Part shown: positions 26,579 to 35,427 of the stretch, one piece after another | How the letters are laid out: each line of letters starts with the position of its first letter | How positions within the stretch are numbered: position 1 is the first letter of the stretch | Origin: JALEFZ01 sp964564415 | GTDB taxonomy: Bacteria; Bacteroidota; Bacteroidia; J057 | Direction: 5' to 3' | NCBI GenBank assembly: GCA_964564415.1 | Contig: CAZMAV010000023.1 | Coordinates: 4,980 to 68,979 of the forward strand | Length of the DNA: 64,000 nt | Program-made: the position numbers and the translations under genes | The notes under the pieces: generated by a model | Seen by the model: the letters and a program-made list of their open reading frames with translations, nothing else | Told to the model about the DNA's origin: nothing | Databases searched by the model: none

Positions 26579-27190
26579 ATGGCTAAAAGAAAGCATCCTA
26601 CGGAAGATTTCAATCATAAAGAGAGAAGGGAAAGGGAGAAGGCTGCCGTCAAAGCAGCTACCCTCAAAGCCTCTCGGGAATTGGCCAAGCAGTATGGCTG
26701 GCCCAAAGTCTCGATCCGTAAAATCGCCAAAGAAATTCAGTACACCCCCCCGGTCATTTACCAGCATTTTAAAAATAAAGAGGCCATCCTGATGGAATTG
26801 GAAATGCAGGGATTTCGCAAGCTGAAATTCGCCCTGGAGGATACCATGTCCAAGGGTGGTGAGCCGATTCCACGTTTGCTCTCTCTTACTGCAACCGCCT
26901 GGGACTGGGCCTTTGAGGAGGCTGACCTTTATCAGGTAATGTTTAACCTGGATAGCATCCACGCTACCCCCCCCAACAGAAAGGCCCTCTCCGAATCAGC
27001 CGAGGTAGTCCTAAAAACCCTAAAAGAAATTCACCTCTTCGAATCACAGGTCGAAGAATATTTCTTTACCTGGTGGTCCCTACTCCACGGCTACATTTCC
27101 CTCATCATGTCGGGACAGGTGCAGGGAAAGAGAAGTAAAATGAGGGGGTTTCTCTTGGATGCTGTGGAACGATTTGCCAAATCCCTCTAA
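26579..27190 (+). CDS. TetR/AcrR-family transcriptional regulator
   Basis: 203 residues from the ATG at 26579 (MAKRKHPTEDF); an in-frame ATG at 26525 adds 18 hydrophobic residues that do not belong to the fold. The N-terminal helix-turn-helix is seen at about 26-70 (ASRELAKQYGWPKVSIRKIA, then TPPVIYQHFKNKEAILMELE), followed by an all-helical ligand-binding domain. Three related operator-like sites upstream suggest self-repression. Its targets may be the upstream symporter operon or the efflux operon downstream; neither is proven. Confidence 0.88.
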   Translation: MAKRKHPTEDFNHKERREREKAAVKAATLKASRELAKQYGWPKVSIRKIAKEIQYTPPVIYQHFKNKEAILMELEMQGFRKLKFALEDTMSKGGEPIPRLLSLTATAWDWAFEEADLYQVMFNLDSIHATPPNRKALSESAEVVLKTLKEIHLFESQVEEYFFTWWSLLHGYISLIMSGQVQGKRSKMRGFLLDAVERFAKSL

Positions 27191-27392
27191 CTCCCCTGCC
27201 CTGCTCTTTATGTTACTCATGACCACAAAGGAGGTTTCTCACAAATATTTTAACACCGTTATAATTAATCTCATTAAACTATATTTATTAAGTAAGTATT
27301 AAATTTATATTGAACCAAACCTTCCGGGAGATTCATCGTTTTCTTTGGAAACTTAAGAAAAACTCAGAGTTTCCTGGGTGTTTACTTTAGAG

Positions 27393-28010
27393 ATGGACAT
27401 AGATCAACGATTGTTAAACAGGGCGACAGAGCTTTTTTTTCAACTGGGTGTCAAAGGGGTGACCATGGATGAAATTGCCAAAAATCTGGGCATTTCCAAG
27501 AAAACCATTTACCAATATTACTCCAATAAGGCCGAAATGGTCAATGCTGTGGCTATCAGTTACTTTGAGGAAGAAAAAAGGATCTTCGATCAGATAAGCG
27601 AAGAAGCTAAAGATGCCATCGATGAAATTCTTCGCATCCTTCTCTGGTCCCTGAGAGCATTCGACAACATGTCACCCAATCTGGTCCTGGAGCTAGAAAA
27701 ATACTATCCCGAGGCTTGGGAGCACTTTGAGGAATTTCAACAAGAATATCTCCTGGCAAAAATCCGGCAAAACCTAGAATGGGGAATTCGGGAAGGGCTG
27801 TTCCGTCAGGAATTAGACGTAAATCTGGTTAGCAGAATCCGACTGGTCCAGATTATCAATTACATCAAACCCTTTCACTTTTCCTCTGAAGGATATCTGC
27901 AGTCAGACATTCAGAAAGCTTCTGTGGACCTTTACCTCCACAGCATACTTTCTTTAAAAGGGCTGAAGGAATACCAAAAGAGAGTCAACACCAATCAAAC
28001 AAATCAATGA
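27393..28010 (+). CDS. TetR/AcrR-family regulator of the efflux operon
   Basis: 205 residues from the ATG at 27393; a GTG at 27378 is a weaker alternative. Helix-turn-helix at about 10-50 (GVKGVTMDEIAKNLGISKK, TIYQYYSNKAEMVNAV), then a helical effector domain. The gene's last 4 bases overlap the start of the TolC-like gene, so regulator and pump are one transcript. In such operons the TetR protein normally represses the pump and is released by a pump substrate. No clear dyad is visible just upstream; the 200-bp gap before it is AT-rich. Confidence 0.9.
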   Translation: MDIDQRLLNRATELFFQLGVKGVTMDEIAKNLGISKKTIYQYYSNKAEMVNAVAISYFEEEKRIFDQISEEAKDAIDEILRILLWSLRAFDNMSPNLVLELEKYYPEAWEHFEEFQQEYLLAKIRQNLEWGIREGLFRQELDVNLVSRIRLVQIINYIKPFHFSSEGYLQSDIQKASVDLYLHSILSLKGLKEYQKRVNTNQTNQ

Positions 28011-29425
28011 AAGCAGCAGAGCGAATACTATTTCTCTTTCTACTTTGCCTTCCTCCCCTCATCCACGGGCAGGAATCTTATGCCTTCGACGTTGAAGAAT
28101 GTATTCAAAAAGCCCTTGAGGACAATGCAACTGTACAAAATGCCCGTTTTGACGAGTATATCGCCCAGGCAAGGGTAAAAGAGGTAATGGCAAATGGACT
28201 TCCCCAAGTCGATATAAGCACTGACCTACAGTACTTCGTTGAACTGCCTACCCAGATTCTTCCAGGCAGTTTCATGCCTCGCCAAAATGTAGTGCCTATC
28301 AATGGCGGTACTTATCTGCTTACCGCCTTCGATCCAGAGACTCAAAATATCATTCCCGGCGATCCTGTGGAGGTCCAGTTTGGCCAGCCCTGGCAAAGCA
28401 CAGCGGGAGTATCCGTCAACCAGTTGATCTTCGATGGAGCCTTTTTTCTTGGACTCAAGGCTTCCAAGACCTTTGTCTATATTACTCAAAAAAACCTGGC
28501 CCGCACCCGGGAGGAAACAGTACTGGCTGTTACCAGGGCTTACTACCAAGCCCTCATCACCGAAGAGCAGCTCAACCTGATCCAGGCCAACATCGACAGG
28601 GTGGAAAAGCTTTACAACGAGACTTCTATCCTCAACGAGGAAGGCTTTGTAGAGAAAATCGACGTAGACCGACTCGAAATCAATCTCAACAACCTAAAGT
28701 TGGAAAAAGAAAGGATTCAAAGGCTCTCAAAGGTCAGTCTGAATCTCCTCAAATTCCAGATGGGCATCAATGTACAAGACCAACTTGTACTGACAGAAAA
28801 TGTGCAGGAGTTACGTAAGAAGCCGGTCTATGACATGGAAGCTGGCGAATTTAATCCTGAAGATAGGGTAGAGTTCCAGCAACTTATGGCCAATAAGGAT
28901 TTTGAAACCTTTAGGCTGAAGGGCATACAGGTAGGCTACTTTCCCAGTCTTTATGCCTTTGGTTCCTACCAATTCAACGCTCAGCGTGATGAATTCAACT
29001 TTTTTGATACCGACCAATCTTGGTTTCCCATTTCAGTAGTAGGCTTACAGCTCAATATTCCGGTCTTTGATGGATTGAGAAAAAATGCCCAGGCTCAGCA
29101 GCAGCGGCTCAACCTGGACAAAATCGACAACCAGGCTAGGCAATTGGAGCAGTCATTCCAGTTGGAAGTATCCAACAGCCTTATCAACCTAAAAAATGCC
29201 TACTCCAGTCTTCAGGCTTACGAAAAGAATGTGGGATTGGCTCGAAAAATCTTTGATGTGGCTACCATCAAATATAAGGAAGGTGTAGGTTCCAGCCTGG
29301 AAGTCAAGGAAGCAGAAAGCCAGTTAAAAGAGGCTGAATCTGCTTATCTAAGTGGATTTCTCGAGTTTCTCCTCTACCAGGCCGATTACAAAAAGGCCAA
29401 GGGTGAATTTTCCAAGTACCATTAA
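28007..29425 (+). CDS. TolC-family outer-membrane efflux channel
   Basis: 472 residues. Signal peptide (about 5-22, ending HGQ), then two repeats of the outer-membrane efflux protein fold: long coiled helices near 180-260 (EEQLNLIQANIDRVEKLYNE) and 370-460 (FQLEVSNSLINLKNAYSSLQ, VKEAESQLKEAESAYLSGF). It forms the outer-membrane duct for the adaptor and RND pump encoded next (39 nt gap). Overlaps the TetR gene by 4 nt. Substrate range cannot be read from sequence. Confidence 0.93.
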   Translation: MKAAERILFLFLLCLPPLIHGQESYAFDVEECIQKALEDNATVQNARFDEYIAQARVKEVMANGLPQVDISTDLQYFVELPTQILPGSFMPRQNVVPINGGTYLLTAFDPETQNIIPGDPVEVQFGQPWQSTAGVSVNQLIFDGAFFLGLKASKTFVYITQKNLARTREETVLAVTRAYYQALITEEQLNLIQANIDRVEKLYNETSILNEEGFVEKIDVDRLEINLNNLKLEKERIQRLSKVSLNLLKFQMGINVQDQLVLTENVQELRKKPVYDMEAGEFNPEDRVEFQQLMANKDFETFRLKGIQVGYFPSLYAFGSYQFNAQRDEFNFFDTDQSWFPISVVGLQLNIPVFDGLRKNAQAQQQRLNLDKIDNQARQLEQSFQLEVSNSLINLKNAYSSLQAYEKNVGLARKIFDVATIKYKEGVGSSLEVKEAESQLKEAESAYLSGFLEFLLYQADYKKAKGEFSKYH

Positions 29426-29464
29426 ATCCAACACAAACGCAGGACGAAGAATCATATCATTCTC

Positions 29465-30622
29465 ATGAAAAAGATAATTACACTTATCATCCTTGCTTTA
29501 GCTCTTAGCGTCGTGTCTTGCGGCAATAAGGACGAAGTCAGCCTCGAAGCAAAAAAGCGAAGGCTTCAAAACAAGAAGAATGAACTCCGCGAACTCAGCA
29601 AAGAGGTCGCCAACCTGGAAGCAGAAGTTCAACAATTGGATCCTAGCCTAAGAGCAAAGGCTAAGGTATCTCCTGTAGTCATTAAGGAGTTGAAAGCACA
29701 GCCATTCAAGCATTATGTGGAGGTGCAGGGCATGGTCGAGGCCAATCAAAACATAACCGTAAGCCCCATGGTCAGTGGGAGGATCACCCGCATCTACGTT
29801 CGAGAAGGTCAATATGTAAAGGCCAATCAAGTCCTGGCACAGATCGATGATGCTGTTCTCAAATCCAACGTTGAGGAGGTGAAGACCCAACTCAAACTTA
29901 CCGAGATCGTCTATGAAAAGCAAAAGAGGCTCTGGGACCAGGAGATAGGAACAGAAATCCAATACCTTACCGCCAAAAATAACAAAGAATCTCTCGAATC
30001 CAGGTTAGCTACCCTGAAAAAGCAGTTATCCATGAACCGGATGCAAGCTCCCATTTCCGGTACAGTAGACGAAATTTATCCCAAGGTAGGAGAACTGGCC
30101 AGCCCCGGCGCACCAGCCTTTCGCATCGTCAATGCCAGAGACCTAAGCATTGTGGCAGAAGTACCAGAAGCCTATGCTCCCTATATCAGCAAAGGGAATA
30201 GTGTCAACGTTGACTTTCCCATTTTGAATAAAAATGTAGAAGGAAAGATCACCACCGTGGGTCAATCCATTAATCCCACCAATCGCTCCTTCAAGGTGGA
30301 GGTCAAACTTCCCAATAGCAAGGAATTCAAGCCCAATATGTTTGGGGAGATATCCATCAATGACCGCACCCTGGAAAATGCCATTACCATCCCCCTTAAC
30401 ATCATCCAGAAAACAGATGAGGGCTCCTTTGTCTTTGTCGCCAAAAGGAAAGAGGAAAAATGGATTGCCAGGAGGGTAAACATTAGCATGGGGCTTCTGG
30501 CTGAAGAATCAGCAGAAATCACCAAAGGCCTCGAAGCAGGAGATAAGTTGATTATCACGGGATACAAGGACCTGAGCGACGGTCAGGAAGTCAGTTTTGA
30601 AGAAAGTATAGCCAGCAAGTAG
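29465..30622 (+). CDS. RND efflux periplasmic adaptor lipoprotein (membrane fusion protein)
   Basis: 385 residues. Lipoprotein signal ending VVSC (C19), an N-terminal Lys/Glu coiled coil (25-60), a lipoyl-like half motif (VSPMVSGRITRIYVREGQYV, about 101-120), an alpha hairpin (about 125-185), the second lipoyl half (MQAPISGTVDEIYPKVGELA) and beta-barrel and membrane-proximal domains. It links the TolC-type channel and the RND pump. The extra coiled coil before the first lipoyl half is longer than in E. coli AcrA. Confidence 0.93.
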   Translation: MKKIITLIILALALSVVSCGNKDEVSLEAKKRRLQNKKNELRELSKEVANLEAEVQQLDPSLRAKAKVSPVVIKELKAQPFKHYVEVQGMVEANQNITVSPMVSGRITRIYVREGQYVKANQVLAQIDDAVLKSNVEEVKTQLKLTEIVYEKQKRLWDQEIGTEIQYLTAKNNKESLESRLATLKKQLSMNRMQAPISGTVDEIYPKVGELASPGAPAFRIVNARDLSIVAEVPEAYAPYISKGNSVNVDFPILNKNVEGKITTVGQSINPTNRSFKVEVKLPNSKEFKPNMFGEISINDRTLENAITIPLNIIQKTDEGSFVFVAKRKEEKWIARRVNISMGLLAEESAEITKGLEAGDKLIITGYKDLSDGQEVSFEESIASK

Positions 30623-30648
30623 GACCTAGAAAGCATCAAATCATCGAC

Positions 30649-33600
30649 ATGAGCGATAAAAAACCATTCAGAGAATTTCCCCTTTCCTCCTGGGCCATTG
30701 ACAACAGGACGACCATTTTCATTCTGACGGTTCTCATCTTCATCGCAGGACCGATCACCTTCAATAACCTACCTAAGGAAAATTTTCCGGAAATCCAGTG
30801 GCCGGTTATCTTTGTTTCCACCGTCTATCCCGGAACTTCGGCTGGGGACATGGAAAACCTCGTAACCCGAAAAATCGAGAAGGAAATTCAGGGAATTTCG
30901 GGGATAAAAGACCTGAACAGTACCTCTATTCAGGATTTCTCTTCGATTTTTGTAGAGTTTGAAACGGATGTAGACCTCGATGAGGCCAAGAGAGAAGTCG
31001 ACGACGCTGTAAACAGGGCCCGCCAGGAACTTCCCGACGATCTGCCCAACGATCCCAGCGTGGACGACATCAACCTATCAGAGATTCCCATCATGTTTCT
31101 CAACGTTACGGGTCCCTATGACAAGGTAACCCTTAAGAAATATGCAGAGGAACTCAAGGACGAAATAGAAAAAGAACTCAAGAAGTACATTCTTCGCCTA
31201 GACCTTGTAGGTGCTCCCGAAAGAGAAATACAGGTCAATGTGGACCTTTACAAGATGGAATTGGCCAATATGTCTCTCGACGACATCGAGCAGGCGGTGG
31301 CCAGTGAAAACGTGATCATATCCGGCGGAGAGGTGGATATGTCCAGGCAAAAGGTAGCGGTCCGCCTCAATTCTGAATTGAAAAATGCGGAGGAACTGAG
31401 AAACATCGTGGTGCGCTCAGGCTTGGGCAATAGCCTCATGCTCAAGGATATCGCCGATGTCGAGGATACTTTTAAGGAAAGAGATTCTTACGCCCGACTG
31501 GATGGTAAACCTGTGCTAACCCTAAACGTGATAAAAAAGGCAGGTGAAAACCTCGTCGAAGCCTCAAATAAGATAAAGGAAATCGTGGCCGAAATGGAAG
31601 AAGAGAAATTTCCCGAGAACCTCGATATCATAATCTCGGTGGACCAGTCTCAGTTGACCAAAAACACCCTACAGGAGCTGATCAACACCATTATCTTTGG
31701 TTTTATTCTGGTGGTCATCGTATTGATGTTCTTCCTGGGAGTCAGAGATGCCCTTTTCGTAGGCCTGGCTGTTCCCCTTTCTTCATTCATTTCTTTTCTG
31801 GTGCTTCCGGCATTGGGGTATTCAATGAACCTCATTGTATTGTTTTCCTTTATCCTCGCTATGGGTATTGTGGTGGACAATGCCATTGTGGTCATCGAAA
31901 ACACCTACCGCCTCTTTACCGAACAGGGAATGTCTATTGTAAAAGCTGCCAAAAAGGCGGCGGGAGAGGTGATCGCCCCGGTTTTTTCAGGTACTTTAAC
32001 CACCGTCTGTCCCTTTTTGCCCTTGCTGTTTTGGCCCGGACCGGTAGGAGAGTTCATGGGTTTCATGCCCGTAGTGATGATCATCACCCTATTTGCCTCG
32101 CTTTTTGTAGCCTATGTAATCAATCCTGTCTTCGCGGTTACTTTTATGAAAAAGAAAGATGATGAAGTCATCATCAACCATCGTCAGGTATGGATATTGA
32201 TCGGGCTCCTGGCTCTGGGTGGCATTCTTTTTAACATTGTCGGGGTCGCCTCATTTGGCAACTTCCTCTTCATCATGGCAGGCTTTGTCCTCCTCAATGC
32301 CTATGTGCTCAAACGGGCAATTCATACTTTTCAAAATGTAACCATTCCTGCCCTCAAAAGAGGATATCGCCAAATATTGGCCTACTCTGTAGATCATCCT
32401 CCTGTGATTTTTACAGGTCTCCTGATCTTTATCGTAGCTACGGTTACCATTACCTTTTTCTCCAATATAAAGGTCATACAGTTTCCCTCCAGTGAACCCA
32501 ATCAAATCTTTGTCTACAACGAACTTCCGGAAGGAACCAACATTGAAATTACGGATTCTATCACCAGAATTCTGGAAAAACGGGTCTATGATGTGGTGGG
32601 GGAAGACAATCCTATCGTCAAATCCATTGTGACAAACGTGGCCATCGGAGCTGGAGACGCCAATTCCTTTGATACCAATACTTCCAAGCCCAACAAAAGT
32701 AAAATCACCATAGAATTCGTAGCCGTCAAAGAGAGGGATTATCGCTCGACTTCGGCCTACCTGGATCGACTTCGAGAGGCTCTGAAAGGCATTTCGGGGG
32801 CCAGAATTACAGTTGGACAAGACCAAAACGGTCCTCCTGGATCTGCTCCTATTGAAGTATTGGTGACTTCGGAGGACTTTCGCGATCTGATGAATACCAG
32901 TGAGGAACTCTTCGACTACCTCGATTCGCTTAGCATAGATGGAATCGAAAAACTCAAGTGGGACGTGGATGACAAAAGGCCCGAACTCCTTGTCAACATC
33001 AACAGGAAAAAGGCCAGCCAATTGGGCATTAGCAGTGGACAGATAGGTTCTGCCCTAAGGACTGCCCTCTTCGGAAAGGATATTTCTCAGCTTAGGGACA
33101 AAGAAGACGAATACGACATTGTCCTGAGGCTAGATAAAAAATACAGGGACAACATTACCTCCCTGATGAACATGAGCATTACCTTCCGGGACATGGCCGA
33201 TGGCAAGCAAAAGTCAATTCCCATATCTGCGGTTGCAGACTTCAGCTATAACGAAGCCTTTGGAGGAATTAATAGAACAGACCTGGAAAAATCTGTCAAA
33301 ATCACTTCCAACATCCTCAACAGCTACAATGTAAATGACGTCTTTAATAATGTTGACTTTTACGTCAACGAATTTATAAAAGATGGAAGGGTAATGGATG
33401 GGGTCAACATTGAAGTCGGAGGACAAACGAAGGACCAGGAGGAAGAGGGAGCCTTTTTGGGAGGAGCCTTCCTGGTAGCTGTCGTCCTTATCTTCTTGAT
33501 CCTGGTAACCCAATTCAACTCCTTTAGCAACGTCCTGATCATCCTGAGCCAGGTTCTGCTGAGCACCATTGGGGTATTTCTGGCTCATGGAGTCCTGGGA

Positions 33601-34083
33601 ATGGATTTTTCAGTGGTCCTCTCAGGGGTGGCTATCGTGGTTTTGGCGGGAATCGTGGTAAACAATGGCATTATCCTCCTGGACTTTATCGAAATTCTCC
33701 GCAAAGAAGGAAGCAGCCTTCGTGTGGCCGTAATCGAAGGAGGGGCTGTTCGCTTCACTCCTGTTTTGCTCACGGCTTCCTCCACGGTGCTGGGCTTGGT
33801 CCCTCTGGCTTTGTCTTTTAACCTAAATTTTGGGACCCTCCTCAGTGATTGGGACCCTCAGATATTCTTTGGAGGAGACAGTGCTACCTTTTGGGAACCC
33901 TTTGCCTGGTCGGTCATCTTTGGCCTGACCTTCGCTACGGTCATTACCCTGGTCATCGTTCCGGTCCTCTACTATCAAATCAAGCGATTCGAAGCCTGGC
34001 TGAAGAATTTGATCGGCCGAAATAGAGACCGAGGTGGGGAGATTAGAATCAATGTTCAGGAAAACCATGAGGAAGAATTGTAA
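30649..34083 (+). CDS. RND-family efflux pump inner-membrane permease
   Basis: 1144 residues, near the usual length. First transmembrane helix at about 22-40, first periplasmic loop to about 340, a membrane bundle (about 341-600), second periplasmic loop (about 605-930) and a last bundle to 1115. The proton-relay helix reads GIVVDNAIVVIENTYR (406-421): D410 matches AcrB Asp407 while the neighbouring Asp408 is Asn, a change common outside the AcrB branch. The pump exports drugs, lipids or metabolites by proton antiport. It ends the TetR-TolC-adaptor-RND operon. Its C-terminal tail is charged and cytosolic. Confidence 0.94.
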   Translation: MSDKKPFREFPLSSWAIDNRTTIFILTVLIFIAGPITFNNLPKENFPEIQWPVIFVSTVYPGTSAGDMENLVTRKIEKEIQGISGIKDLNSTSIQDFSSIFVEFETDVDLDEAKREVDDAVNRARQELPDDLPNDPSVDDINLSEIPIMFLNVTGPYDKVTLKKYAEELKDEIEKELKKYILRLDLVGAPEREIQVNVDLYKMELANMSLDDIEQAVASENVIISGGEVDMSRQKVAVRLNSELKNAEELRNIVVRSGLGNSLMLKDIADVEDTFKERDSYARLDGKPVLTLNVIKKAGENLVEASNKIKEIVAEMEEEKFPENLDIIISVDQSQLTKNTLQELINTIIFGFILVVIVLMFFLGVRDALFVGLAVPLSSFISFLVLPALGYSMNLIVLFSFILAMGIVVDNAIVVIENTYRLFTEQGMSIVKAAKKAAGEVIAPVFSGTLTTVCPFLPLLFWPGPVGEFMGFMPVVMIITLFASLFVAYVINPVFAVTFMKKKDDEVIINHRQVWILIGLLALGGILFNIVGVASFGNFLFIMAGFVLLNAYVLKRAIHTFQNVTIPALKRGYRQILAYSVDHPPVIFTGLLIFIVATVTITFFSNIKVIQFPSSEPNQIFVYNELPEGTNIEITDSITRILEKRVYDVVGEDNPIVKSIVTNVAIGAGDANSFDTNTSKPNKSKITIEFVAVKERDYRSTSAYLDRLREALKGISGARITVGQDQNGPPGSAPIEVLVTSEDFRDLMNTSEELFDYLDSLSIDGIEKLKWDVDDKRPELLVNINRKKASQLGISSGQIGSALRTALFGKDISQLRDKEDEYDIVLRLDKKYRDNITSLMNMSITFRDMADGKQKSIPISAVADFSYNEAFGGINRTDLEKSVKITSNILNSYNVNDVFNNVDFYVNEFIKDGRVMDGVNIEVGGQTKDQEEEGAFLGGAFLVAVVLIFLILVTQFNSFSNVLIILSQVLLSTIGVFLAHGVLGMDFSVVLSGVAIVVLAGIVVNNGIILLDFIEILRKEGSSLRVAVIEGGAVRFTPVLLTASSTVLGLVPLALSFNLNFGTLLSDWDPQIFFGGDSATFWEPFAWSVIFGLTFATVITLVIVPVLYYQIKRFEAWLKNLIGRNRDRGGEIRINVQENHEEEL

Positions 34084-34160
34084 CATCCATTTTTGGATAT
34101 GTAAGCAACCTTCAAAAAAAAATCAACGTTTCCTAAAACATATGATCTAAACCTTAGTTT

Positions 34161-34192
34161 ACTTTCTGTTGTATTTTAATAAGACAGAAAGT
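34161..34192. repeat. 9-bp inverted repeat downstream of the RND gene
   Basis: ACTTTCTGT (34161-34169) and ACAGAAAGT (34184-34192) enclose 14 nt. No T-run follows; the true terminator appears to be the GC-rich hairpin at 34260. Role unknown. Confidence 0.4.
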
Positions 34193-34259
34193 TTGGAATG
34201 TCGAACTTGGTATTTAAAGGCTTAAAATTGTAAATGTGTGTGTTCCTTTTTTATAGATG

Positions 34260-34288
34260 ACCCGCCTCCTGGCGGGTTTTGTTTTTTT
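34260..34288 (+). terminator. Intrinsic terminator of the efflux operon
   Basis: ACCCGCC-TCCT-GGCGGGT forms a 7-bp GC-rich stem followed by TTTG and seven T residues, 177 nt after the RND stop. The remaining bases of the 34084-34397 gap show only the small dyad at 34161 and, near 34365, a weak match to the TGATTATCA element. Confidence 0.88.
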
Positions 34289-34397
34289 ACCTCATGAATT
34301 CCTGACAAATATCACCCTAACATTCCCGCTGGATCATTGAAGGAGAAGGAAATTTTTTGAATATTAATGACTATCATAGAAATCAATTGATTTACTT

Positions 34398-35336
34398 ATG
34401 AAACAAGGAACTGTCATTATCATTCTCTTGAGCCTCATGCTACCTGTTCTGGTCTGGGCTTTCACCCAATTTAATCCCAAAAAGGTCAGCACTCAGGGAG
34501 GAGATAAAGAGAAAGTGAACCTTGCTGGTGATAGCCTTGAACTGAGTCAATTCATTCAAAAAATTGAAGGGAGTTGGGTGGAAGAAATTTACGTCAGAAA
34601 GATGGCCCTCGACCCTAACTTCGAAGAAGAGGGGCCTGACTTACTCTTGGACATCAGAAAGGAAAATCAACGAGGAGACAGGATCGCCATTTATATTGCT
34701 GAATATTGCCGACCCGAAGAAGCAGAGTACCTTCTTTTTGGCCTCGAAGATGGTAAGCTCATCTACAAAGGAGCTGAGTGGGACGGCTGTGTGATTGACA
34801 TTGCCCGCATTGATTTCATGAGCATCACCCATCAGGAAGAAAAAGGGCTACCCCTGCTTACTTTCGAAGCACGAGAGGTTGATTATCAGTACCATCAAAA
34901 AGTTCGAATGCTTCGTTTGCCGGAGGAACAAGCTGCCCTGGGATGGCATTGTCAGATGCAATACCACCTCATTGACATCCTCACAGAAGGAAATTACACC
35001 CTGTACGACAGTAATTACCAGATAATCACCTTGTTGGAAGCCTTTGGCAATGAGAACCTTCTCGAAGAACTTAGTTTTTTCGAAGCTTTTCATACAGCCT
35101 GGCCCATGTATGAGGAAATCTGTGTCAATGCTCCTTTTGAAGTCGTGGTTTTGGGCGACAACCATCCCAAGGGAAACATGCAGGTCTACGCCATCGAATG
35201 GTCTTCCTCCCAAATCAAGCTTTACGAGACTTACGTCAGTCCCGAAAGTGAAGACGGAATACATCCCCTCCAAAAGGGAAACTTAAAGGTCATCATGCTC
35301 CCGGAAATCATAAGGCCTGGGATGGAGAACTTCTGA
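34398..35336 (+). CDS. Exported protein of unknown function
   Basis: 312 residues. The N-terminus is a signal peptide or anchor (about 5-23, IIILLSLMLPVLVWAF) and the rest is soluble, acidic and mixed alpha/beta. Three cysteines (near 115, 135 and 193) could form a disulphide. No known domain or catalytic motif is evident. It stands alone between terminators at 34260 and 35345. Function cannot be assigned. Confidence 0.72.
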   Translation: MKQGTVIIILLSLMLPVLVWAFTQFNPKKVSTQGGDKEKVNLAGDSLELSQFIQKIEGSWVEEIYVRKMALDPNFEEEGPDLLLDIRKENQRGDRIAIYIAEYCRPEEAEYLLFGLEDGKLIYKGAEWDGCVIDIARIDFMSITHQEEKGLPLLTFEAREVDYQYHQKVRMLRLPEEQAALGWHCQMQYHLIDILTEGNYTLYDSNYQIITLLEAFGNENLLEELSFFEAFHTAWPMYEEICVNAPFEVVVLGDNHPKGNMQVYAIEWSSSQIKLYETYVSPESEDGIHPLQKGNLKVIMLPEIIRPGMENF

Positions 35337-35344
35337 TAAGCTCT

Positions 35345-35376
35345 AAGCCTGGTTTCATGTGAGACTTGGCTTTTTT
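35345..35376 (+). terminator. Intrinsic terminator after the exported unknown protein
   Basis: AAGCC and GGCTT plus the inner GTTTC/GAGAC pair form an interrupted stem that is followed by six T residues, 9 nt beyond the stop at 35336. Confidence 0.75.
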
Positions 35377-35427
35377 GCATACTCATTTTTTTTGTGGAGT
35401 ATGTGGGCAGAAAATAATTTGTCCTAG

